From contig JAHIOZ010000009.1 of the NCBI GenBank assembly GCA_018894995.1, positions 1 to 5,488 on the forward strand: a stretch of 5,488 nucleotides of DNA, in the 5' to 3' direction. Shown here piece by piece: positions 1 through 4,129 of this stretch. This DNA is from Patescibacteria group bacterium. Its GTDB lineage: Bacteria; Patescibacteriota; Minisyncoccia; Phycocordibacterales; UBA12079. Each line of letters opens with the position of its first letter. The first letter of the stretch is position 1. Made by a program: the position numbers and the translations under genes. The notes under the pieces are model-generated. The model searched no databases and had not been told where the DNA came from. It saw only the letters and a list, made by a program, of their open reading frames with translations.

Positions 1-180
1 AAAAAGTCAGGTATATGCTTTATTATGGGTTTGTTTGATTTTTCCATATTTGGAGAGGGGGTCTTAGACAATGGCTTAGCCGAAAAGGCTAAACATTCAA
101 GGTTCTGCCCGCAGGCAGGTTCTTATATTATATATTGGGAAAGTCGCTTTACCTACATTTTACGACATTCTATATATTAA
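1..180 (+). CDS. Doubtful partial open frame entering from the left edge
   Basis: Frame 1 is open from the first base to a TAA at 178-180, giving 59 codons. An internal ATG at 25-27 would give a 51-aa product beginning MGLFDFSIFGEG. The first half reads like plausible protein (GVLDNGLAEKAKHS). The second half is translated through a short dyad repeat (CTGCCCGCAGGCAG, giving FCPQAGS) and AT-rich sequence, which looks non-coding. There is no clear Shine-Dalgarno site before the ATG. If real, it is the end of a + strand gene convergent with the minus-strand unit to its right. An opposing minus-strand frame starting at 47 (MEKSNKPIIKHIPDF, also without a ribosome site) competes for the same DNA. 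No family is recognised. Confidence 0.22.
   Translation, partial: KKSGICFIMGLFDFSIFGEGVLDNGLAEKAKHSRFCPQAGSYIIYWESRFTYILRHSIY
72..96. other. Short hairpin with GAAAA loop
   Basis: TTAGCC (76-81) and GGCTAA (87-92) form a perfect 6-bp stem around a GAAAA loop. An outer ATG/CAT pairing (72-74 with 94-96) lies beyond a small internal bulge. No T-tract follows on either strand, so it is not a normal intrinsic terminator. It lies inside the doubtful edge reading frame. Confidence 0.4.
105..118. repeat. Small GC-rich dyad, REP-like
   Basis: CTGCC, CGCA and GGCAG form a perfect 5-bp stem with a 4-nt loop, followed by GTTC. It stands out as a G/C island in AT-rich flanks. Dyads rich in CTGCC/GGCAG resemble dispersed intergenic repeats seen in AT-rich candidate-phylum genomes, but only one copy is in this window, so its repeat nature is inferred. 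Confidence 0.35.
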
Positions 181-187
181 TAATAAA

Positions 188-265
188 CCCTCAAAAGGGG
201 GTGTCAACCCTTCACCTTGTGAATAAGGTGAAGGGTCAAGTACCTCCCCCGGGCTTATAACGCCC
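188..265. repeat. Composite hairpin element, copy A
   Basis: Read on the + strand it has three parts. First is CCTCAAAAGGGGGT (189-202), which as RNA folds as a CCUC/GGGG stem (with a G-U pair) around AAAA. Second is a 12-bp hairpin (207-236). Third is GGGCTTATAACGCCC (251-265), a 4-bp GGGC/GCCC stem. The same three parts in the same order occur at 447-514. The middle hairpin differs completely in sequence while the outer parts are conserved, as expected of a conserved architecture rather than of chance identity. Function and transcribed strand are unknown. Confidence 0.4.
207..236. other. Perfect 12-bp inverted repeat with 6-nt loop
   Basis: ACCCTTCACCTT (207-218) and AAGGTGAAGGGT (225-236) are exact reverse complements around GTGAAT. 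This is the longest perfect stem in the window. Neither side is followed by a T-run (CAAGTACC on +, TGACACCC on -), so it does not look like a standard intrinsic terminator. CTTGTGAAT from its right stem and loop recurs at 286-294. Confidence 0.6.
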
Positions 266-407
266 AGAAACGGCTAATAATGTATCTTGTGAATTATATT
301 TAGTGATGTTCTAGTGAGAAAATAAGATTGTTTCTTGCTCTCCTTAAAATTTTAAAAAATATTTTATTTTAATTGTTCCCTATTATAATATCCCAATCTT
401 CAAAAAA

Positions 408-437
408 CCCTCCCCCAACCATACCTCCCTACCACCC
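408..437 (-). other. G-quadruplex-like tract
   Basis: On the minus strand four G-runs of at least three occur in 30 nt: GGG (437-435), GGG (429-427), GGGGG (416-412) and GGG (410-408). The loops between them are 5, 10 and 1 nt. The 10-nt loop exceeds the strict canonical limit of 7 but itself contains GG pairs, so a three-tetrad or two-tetrad quadruplex is possible. Such a strand-asymmetric G cluster is unusual in this AT-rich sequence. Confidence 0.4.
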
Positions 438-464
438 TCTAAAAGGCCTCAAAAGGGGGTTTCA

Positions 465-482
465 GGGGTAGTAATATACCCC
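465..482. other. 6-bp hairpin GGGGTA/TACCCC
   Basis: GGGGTA (465-470) and TACCCC (477-482) are perfect complements around the loop GTAATA. There is no adjacent T-run. It is the middle hairpin of composite element copy B. Confidence 0.45.
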
Positions 483-488
483 AAACCA

Positions 489-514
489 TCAAAAGGGCTT
501 ATTATAGAGCCCTT
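489..514 (-). terminator. Weak possible secondary terminator
   Basis: On the minus strand AAGGGCT (514-508) pairs with AGCCCTT (499-493) over 7 bp with an 8-nt loop, followed by TTTTGA (the last two stem T's continue into TT). The T-run is short and the loop contains TATAAT, so it may serve only as a backup to the strong terminator at 567-594, or not at all. Confidence 0.25.
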
Positions 515-529
515 AAATCTGTCGCACAA
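501..529 (-). promoter_or_regulatory. Candidate weak minus-strand promoter
   Basis: TATAAT reads on the minus strand at 506-501. Exactly 17 nt upstream of it lies TTGTGC (529-524), which matches the first three bases of the -35 consensus. TTGTGC lies inside a 13-bp sequence also found just upstream of the consensus promoter at 1085-1113. If used, it would transcribe the structured region leftwards from about 494. The TATAAT sits in a hairpin loop in AT-rich DNA, so chance is a real alternative. Confidence 0.22.
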
Positions 530-533
530 TGAG
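521..533 (-). repeat. 13-bp shared sequence, copy 1
   Basis: The minus strand reads CTCATTGTGCGAC, identical to 1132-1120. Its core TGT-GCG-ACA has partial dyad symmetry, as an operator half-site pair might. This copy overlaps the -35 position of the candidate weak promoter and lies about 40 nt downstream of the terminator at 567-594. Confidence 0.5.
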
Positions 534-566
534 TATATATACCCCGAAAAATAAATTATGTAATTA

Positions 567-594
567 TAAAAAAAAGACCCCTGTTAAGAGGTCT
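567..594 (-). terminator. Strong intrinsic terminator
   Basis: On the minus strand AGACCTCT (594-587) pairs with AGGGGTCT (582-575) over 8 bp with one U-G wobble and a 4-nt loop TAAC, immediately followed by a run of seven T's (574-568). This is a textbook Rho-independent terminator for leftward transcription. Its loop holds the TAA stop codon of the 96-aa gene, so the 5' stem arm is the last coding sequence. A ribosome terminating there would transiently cover the hairpin. Confidence 0.88.
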
Positions 595-874
595 CTGAGC
601 CCTTGGGTATGAACGATACCAACTTTAGGTATTCAATATCAAGACCTAGGGTCTTAAGTAATCGGAGCAGGTTGCCTGTTTCTTCGTGCTCAGTGGTAAT
701 CAGACGCAGAAATGGCTGGTCTTTCCCGTACTGATCAACAACCCGGGAAGAATGATTAGTCACTACTACCTCGTCCACAAGAACGGGCAATTTGTCTTTT
801 AGCAGATTGAAAATCTGCTTTGTTAAAATTTCTCCCCTACGGGGGTTTACATCATGAATTTCAATATTTGGCAT
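584..874 (-). CDS. Small tautomerase-like hypothetical protein (96 aa)
   Basis: A complete soluble protein with no signal peptide or membrane segment. It begins MPNIEIH: a proline directly after Met followed by a short beta strand. This is the hallmark of the tautomerase superfamily (4-oxalocrotonate tautomerase / CHMI), in which the processed N-terminal Pro is the catalytic base. A helix (about 13-27, RGEILTKQIFNLLKD), a strand (DEVVVT, 34-39), a second strand (PFLRLIT, 54-60), a helix (63-76) and a terminal strand (EYLKLVSFIP, 81-90) suggest a beta-alpha-beta fold of that size. It resembles small hypothetical proteins I associate with candidate-phylum genomes, so the enzymatic role is inference. 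The start at 874 is supported by AAAGGAG (889-883) 8 nt upstream. It is the second gene of a unit with the 43-aa gene (18-nt gap) and ends in the terminator at 567-594. Confidence 0.82.
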   Translation of the reverse strand: MPNIEIHDVNPRRGEILTKQIFNLLKDKLPVLVDEVVVTNHSSRVVDQYGKDQPFLRLITTEHEETGNLLRLLKTLGLDIEYLKLVSFIPKGSETS

Positions 875-882
875 AATTTCGT

Positions 883-889
883 CTCCTTT
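883..889 (-). promoter_or_regulatory. Ribosome binding site of the 96-aa gene
   Basis: AAAGGAG on the minus strand lies 8 nt before the ATG at 874-872, inside the 18-nt gap after the 43-aa gene. It is the best Shine-Dalgarno match in the window and fixes the start that places Pro at residue 2. Confidence 0.8.
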
Positions 890-892
890 CTT

Positions 893-1024
893 TTATGTTT
901 GGGTAATCCACTTGAAAATCACATAGATAATCATCGCCACTACTATCATGACGATTATTGTACCAAAAAATCTATTCTCAAACTTCACCTGTCTGGCCGT
1001 TCGTGAATCGTAAGGATGTTTCAT
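893..1024 (-). CDS. Single-pass membrane microprotein (43 aa)
   Basis: A short complete ORF, ATG at 1024-1022 and TAA at 895-893. It begins MKHPYDSRTARQVKFENRFF (1-20), followed by one very hydrophobic segment, about residues 21-37 (GTIIVMIVVAMIIYVIF), and a short KWITQT tail. The basic N-terminus suggests it stays in the cytoplasm with the tail outside (positive-inside rule), an inference. Evidence that it is real: AAAGGA at 1037-1032 lies 7 nt before the ATG, a consensus promoter lies just upstream at 1085-1113, and the next gene starts 18 nt after its stop with its own ribosome site. No family is recognised. Such microproteins often act as partners of larger membrane proteins, but nothing here identifies one. 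Confidence 0.72.
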   Translation of the reverse strand: MKHPYDSRTARQVKFENRFFGTIIVMIVVAMIIYVIFKWITQT

Positions 1025-1078
1025 GATTTTTTCCTTTCATATAGGAGGTTTTAAATGTCAAACATCTAACTTAACAAT
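1025..1078 (-). promoter_or_regulatory. 54-nt leader with possible SD-sequestering elements
   Basis: From the predicted start point near 1078 the leader first forms an AU-rich hairpin (1069-1051: UUAGAUGU, loop UUG, ACAUUUAA, 8 bp with a G-U pair). It then carries CCUCCU (1048-1043), complementary to a Shine-Dalgarno sequence. UCCU (1046-1043) can pair with AGGA (1035-1032) of the gene's own ribosome site across a 7-nt loop. The pairing is only 4 bp, so real control is speculative. Confidence 0.3.
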
Positions 1079-1084
1079 ATTCGT

Positions 1085-1113
1085 ATTATATCATGCTATA
1101 ATAATCTTGTCAA
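1085..1113 (-). promoter_or_regulatory. Consensus sigma70-type promoter
   Basis: On the minus strand TTGACA (1113-1108), a 17-nt spacer (1107-1091) and TATAAT (1090-1085) match the housekeeping promoter consensus at all twelve positions with optimal spacing. The predicted start is near 1078. It drives the 43-aa and 96-aa genes, which end at the terminator at 567-594. A 13-bp sequence repeated elsewhere in the window ends 6 nt upstream of the -35 box. Confidence 0.88.
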
Positions 1114-1119
1114 TTCTTT

Positions 1120-1132
1120 GTCGCACAATGAG
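1120..1132 (-). repeat. 13-bp shared sequence, copy 2
   Basis: The minus strand reads CTCATTGTGCGAC, identical to 533-521. Here it ends 6 nt upstream of TTGACA, where an activator site or upstream promoter element would lie. With the next bases it forms TTGT-GCG-ACAA, a small perfect dyad. It lies just after the stop of the 110-aa gene. Confidence 0.5.
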
Positions 1133-1139
1133 AATATTA

Positions 1140-1472
1140 CTATTTGCTTTCTTGCGGTGCCTGGTTAAATATGTTGCTGAAAAGTCCTGAAATATAATTT
1201 TTAACCCTTTGCCAAATGGTTTGAGTGGCTTCTTTTGTCTGCTCTTTTATTTCCTCTTTAGCAATCTGCTCTCTTTTTTCAATTTCTGAGGTAACTCTAT
1301 GTAAAATATTCTTATTTAAAAAATCTTCGCCTTTTTGCCAAAGTATTCTTCCCTGCCCTTCAATTTTCTGATACACATTTTGGCCTATCTTTCTAAAATA
1401 GGGCTGTTGACCCAGAACTAGAATTACCAAAATTATAATAATGAATATAAAACCTTTTAATATTCTAATCAT
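1140..1472 (-). CDS. Membrane-anchored hypothetical protein (110 aa)
   Basis: The N-terminus MIRILKG is followed by a strongly hydrophobic stretch at about residues 7-20 (GFIFIIIILVILVL), either a signal anchor or an uncleaved signal. The rest (about 24-110) is charged and probably helical, with a Lys/Glu/Gln-rich amphipathic stretch at about 60-91 (SEIEKREQIAKEEIKEQTKE) that could form a coiled coil, then a short hydrophobic patch (YISGLFSNIF, 93-102). The start codon overlaps the end of gltX by 8 nt (ATGATTAG), so translation is probably coupled and the gene is the last of the murD-ftsW-murG-gltX operon. I do not recognise the family. Its position suggests an envelope-related role, but the sequence does not show one. 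No terminator hairpin is evident after its TAG stop. Confidence 0.75.
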   Translation of the reverse strand: MIRILKGFIFIIIILVILVLGQQPYFRKIGQNVYQKIEGQGRILWQKGEDFLNKNILHRVTSEIEKREQIAKEEIKEQTKEATQTIWQRVKNYISGLFSNIFNQAPQESK

Positions 1473-3006
1473 TTTTTTCTTTTGCTTCTTTTATTCTTTG
1501 CAAGACCTTTTCTTTCCCTAAAATCTCGGCTACTTCAAAGGGACCGGCAGAGGATTCTTTGCCAGTTAGGGCTACCCTAAGAGGCCAAAGTAGATATCCC
1601 CTATTGGGCAGTTTCTCTGCCCCCAATAAAAGAATATTTTGTAGGTTTGTTAAATTCCAGTTTTGTTTTTTTATTGCAGACAGCATCTTTTCTAATTCTG
1701 AAAGGATAGACACAATCTCGGGCCAATCCATATTCTGCCATTTTAATAAGCCTTTTGGATAATTTAATTCTTTTTTAAAGAAAAAATCCACAAAATCTGT
1801 TATTTCTGATAACTTCTTAATGCGTGTTTGATAAAGTCCGATAATCTTTCCTAGAAATGAAGAAGATATTTTTTCTCCTGTTTCAATAATTTTGTAGTTC
1901 TTTGCAACCTTTGTTTTGTTGTTAACCGGCTCAATAAATTTTGCTTCTATCAAATACGGCAGACAAAATTCTGTCAGCTTCTCAATTGATTTTTGGCGGA
2001 TGTAAAAACCATTTATGAAATCTAATCTTTTTTGGTTGAATATTGCTCCTGCTTTTTGTACATTCTCTAAAGAAAATTCTTTGACTAAAGAAGATAACGA
2101 GAAAATTTCTCTTTCACCGCCCGGGTTCCAACCCAAGAATGCCAGAAAATTAACCAATGCTTCGGGCAGATATCCCGCTTTCTTGTACTCCATTACCGCA
2201 ACGGCGCCGTGCCTTTTGCTAAGTTTGCTCCTGTCTGGAGCCAAAATTAAAGGAATATGACCGTAAACGGGTTTTAGGAATCCCAGGGCTTCCTGGATTA
2301 GAATCTGTTTTGGGGTGTTGGAAATGTGTTCCTCGCCTCTTATTACATGCGAAATTTTCATTTCATAATCATCTATGGCGCCAGCAAGATAAAATAAAGG
2401 AGTTCGAATATCTTTAGCTATCACAAAATCCCCTATTAATTTTGTATCAAACTCAATTTTACCGCGGATTACATCTTGGAAAATAATCTTTTTTTCTTGA
2501 ATTTTTAACCGAATGACAAACTTTTTGTCTGCCTCTATGTTTTTCTTAATCTGAGCGGCGGATAAAGAGGAACATTTGCCGTCATATTTTGGCGCCTGGC
2601 CCCTTGCCATTTGATCCTGTCTTTTTGCTTCCAGCTCTTCTGGACTGCAAAAACAATAATAGGCCTTATTTTCCGCTAATAATCGTTTTAAATATTTTTC
2701 ATAAGTTTTAACCCTTTCGCTTTGACGATAAGGGCCGCAACCATTGTTAATATCCGGACCTTCGGTCCATTCAATCCCCAGCCATTTTAAACTCGCAATA
2801 ATGTCTTTCTCAAATTCTGGTTTTGATCTTTCAACATCGGTATCTTCAATTCTTAAAACAAAACTGCCTTGTTTCTGTTTGGCAAAAAGGTAATTAAAAA
2901 GAGCAGTACGAGCACCACCAATATGGAATAATCCAGTGGGAGAGGGGGCAAATCTTGTTCTGACCTCGCCAGTTTCCATTAATTTAAAACGCTTAGCTTT
3001 AGGCAT
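1465..3006 (-). CDS. gltX: Glutamyl-tRNA synthetase
   Basis: A cytoplasmic class I aminoacyl-tRNA synthetase that charges tRNA-Glu with glutamate using ATP. At 513 aa it is a little longer than the common size of about 470-490. The Rossmann catalytic domain starts with RFAPSPTGLFHIGGARTAL (18-36), where HIGG is the HIGH signature, and continues with LRIEDTD (51-57). KLSKRHGAV (261-269) is the KMSKS loop. VIRGEEHISNTPKQI (221-235) is also typical. The helical anticodon-binding domain follows, ending in PLRVALTGKESSAGPFEVAEILG (475-497). The zinc-site region keeps C118, C120 and C145, but the usual His two residues after the third Cys is Ser147. Whether the enzyme also charges tRNA-Gln (the gatCAB route) cannot be decided here. 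It starts 4 nt after murG. Met10 is an alternative start; neither has a strong ribosome site, fitting coupled translation. Confidence 0.96.
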   Translation of the reverse strand: MPKAKRFKLMETGEVRTRFAPSPTGLFHIGGARTALFNYLFAKQKQGSFVLRIEDTDVERSKPEFEKDIIASLKWLGIEWTEGPDINNGCGPYRQSERVKTYEKYLKRLLAENKAYYCFCSPEELEAKRQDQMARGQAPKYDGKCSSLSAAQIKKNIEADKKFVIRLKIQEKKIIFQDVIRGKIEFDTKLIGDFVIAKDIRTPLFYLAGAIDDYEMKISHVIRGEEHISNTPKQILIQEALGFLKPVYGHIPLILAPDRSKLSKRHGAVAVMEYKKAGYLPEALVNFLAFLGWNPGGEREIFSLSSLVKEFSLENVQKAGAIFNQKRLDFINGFYIRQKSIEKLTEFCLPYLIEAKFIEPVNNKTKVAKNYKIIETGEKISSSFLGKIIGLYQTRIKKLSEITDFVDFFFKKELNYPKGLLKWQNMDWPEIVSILSELEKMLSAIKKQNWNLTNLQNILLLGAEKLPNRGYLLWPLRVALTGKESSAGPFEVAEILGKEKVLQRIKEAKEKND

Positions 3007-3010
3007 GTTG

Positions 3011-4126
3011 TTATTCTAACATCAGATATTCTAAAATGTTTCTCGCTGCTGTTTTTGCCGCCAGAGGTTTGGAAAATCTTAGGGCTTCTTCTTTCATTTT
3101 TTCCAAAACCGATGGCCTGGCAAACAAATACCTTATTTTCTCCAAAAAGAAGTTAGGAGTTAAATTATCCTGTTCCATAACAATAGCGGCACCGGTTTCC
3201 GCATAGGTGTAGGCATTCTTGGCCTGATGGTTTGCGGCGGCAGACGGAAGGGGCACCAAGATGCTTGGCACAGCTGTTGCCGCTATTTCAAAAATAGTGC
3301 CTGATCCCGCCCTGGCTATTGCAAAATCCGCTGCTTTGTAGGCATTTTTTAATTTTTCTTCGTCTAAAAACGAACAAGGATGATAATATTTCTCTAAGTT
3401 TTTATCTATTATAACTTGCGCCTCTGCCTGCACCTCTTTTATATTTTCTCTTCCGCAAATATGGATAATTTCAAAATCTTCCAAAAGGGTGTTTAAAACC
3501 CTTAAAACAAAATCATTAATAGCTTCGGCGCCCTGGGAACCGCCCAAAAACAGAAAAACCGGTTTTTCAAGCGTTAAATTGAACAATTCTTTTGCCTTTT
3601 CTTCTGAACCATCTAAGATTTCTGCTCTAATAGGATTGCCAATTAAAGTTATCTTGCTTAAATCAAAATACTCTGTTTTGGGAAAAGATGTAAAAATTCT
3701 TTTCGCCCATTTGCTAGCCATTCTATTTGATAAGCCCGGCACAACATCAGATTCGTGCAAAAAAATAGGTATTTTAAAAAGTTTGGCGCAAAAAACAACG
3801 GGCAAAGAGCCAGACCCTCCCTTGCTAAAAATAAGCTGGGGGTCTATTTTGGCAAAATAATAAAGAGATTGGAAAAAACTCCAGGGAATTTTAAATAAAA
3901 TATCAATAAGGTTTTGCAAGGAAAAATACCTTCTAATCTTTCCGCCTGCGATTGTTTTTACCTGAACATCTTCTTGGGAAAGTAAAATTGCGCCAAACTC
4001 GTCTTTCGGGCCTATGTAAAAAAACCCTAAATCCTTCTTAGAATAAAGTTTGCGTATTTCTCTTATAATCGCGACCAAAGGGAAAACGTGCCCCCCTGTG
4101 CCGCCGCCGGTAAATAATATTCGCAT
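3011..4126 (-). CDS. murG: UDP-GlcNAc transferase MurG (lipid II synthesis)
   Basis: A GT28-family glycosyltransferase at the inner face of the membrane. It adds GlcNAc from UDP-GlcNAc to lipid I, making lipid II. At 371 aa it is full length. The N-terminal acceptor domain starts with MRILFTGGGTGGHVFPLVAI (1-20), which contains the glycine-rich GGGTGGH loop (7-13). FSKGGSGSLP (100-109) and HESDVVPGLSNR (124-135, the usual HExN...G-xN motif) follow. The C-terminal donor domain has FLGGSQGAEAIN (193-204), RAGSGTIFEIAA (272-283) with the sugar-nucleotide-binding Glu280, and PLPSAAANHQAKNA (292-305). The gene starts 3 nt after ftsW with no clear Shine-Dalgarno site, so coupling to ftsW translation is likely. 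Confidence 0.97.
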   Translation of the reverse strand: MRILFTGGGTGGHVFPLVAIIREIRKLYSKKDLGFFYIGPKDEFGAILLSQEDVQVKTIAGGKIRRYFSLQNLIDILFKIPWSFFQSLYYFAKIDPQLIFSKGGSGSLPVVFCAKLFKIPIFLHESDVVPGLSNRMASKWAKRIFTSFPKTEYFDLSKITLIGNPIRAEILDGSEEKAKELFNLTLEKPVFLFLGGSQGAEAINDFVLRVLNTLLEDFEIIHICGRENIKEVQAEAQVIIDKNLEKYYHPCSFLDEEKLKNAYKAADFAIARAGSGTIFEIAATAVPSILVPLPSAAANHQAKNAYTYAETGAAIVMEQDNLTPNFFLEKIRYLFARPSVLEKMKEEALRFSKPLAAKTAARNILEYLMLE

Positions 4127-4129
4127 GTT

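Larger units (their letters stand above)
447..514. repeat. Composite hairpin element, copy B
   Basis: It carries CCTCAAAAGGGGGT (447-460, identical over 14 nt to 189-202), then a GGGGTA/TACCCC hairpin (465-482), then AAGGGCTTATTATAGAGCCCTT (493-514), a 7-bp hairpin sharing GGGCTTAT with copy A. Further degenerate relatives of the first motif lie next to it: TCTAAAAGGCC (438-448) and TCAAAAGGG (489-497). TACCTCCC also occurs in both neighbourhoods (241-248 and 422-429). Confidence 0.4.
181..566. other. Gene-free structured region
   Basis: This stretch of nearly 390 bases has no convincing ORF on either strand; the longest start-to-stop frames I followed are under 30 codons. It alternates G/C-rich patches (about 188-265 and 408-514) with very AT-rich spacers (about 280-400, including a 12-bp perfect palindrome TTAAAATTTTAA at 344-355). 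The patches contain several perfect hairpins, two copies of a composite element and a G-tract cluster on the minus strand, listed separately. In an AT-rich genome such G/C-rich, self-complementary patches are typical of structured RNA or of mobile non-coding repeats. No tRNA, rRNA, tmRNA, RNase P RNA or SRP RNA signature was recognised. Confidence 0.6.

Noticed and set aside
384..389. + strand TATAAT in the AT-rich spacer
   Set aside because: No -35-like hexamer at suitable spacing, and the surrounding AT richness makes a chance match likely.
380..460. Minus-strand mini-ORF MVGGGFFEDWDIIIGNN preceded by GGGAGG
   Set aside because: Only 17 codons, in a G-tract that would look like a ribosome site by composition alone; no support from neighbours.
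187..500. CRISPR array suggested by repeated CTCAAAAGGG motifs
   Set aside because: The motif copies (189, 438, 447, 489) are 9-14 nt, degenerate and irregularly spaced, with no uniform spacers.
1..580. tRNA, tmRNA, RNase P RNA, SRP RNA or known riboswitch
   Set aside because: No T-loop, acceptor-stem or other family signature could be recognised on either strand, despite several hairpins.
529..612. 27-codon + strand ORF beginning MSIYTPKNK
   Set aside because: Short, antisense to the terminator and the end of the 96-aa gene, and no Shine-Dalgarno site.
1043..1069. + strand AGGAGG followed by ATG at 1055
   Set aside because: A good ribosome-site look-alike, but the frame is MSNI followed by a stop. 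It is better read as CCUCCU in the minus-strand leader.
1559..3860. Several + strand open frames (1559-1762, 2015-2260, 3489-3860) opposite gltX and murG
   Set aside because: They lie wholly antisense to clearly recognised conserved genes, have no recognisable domains and show no ribosome sites. They are shadows.
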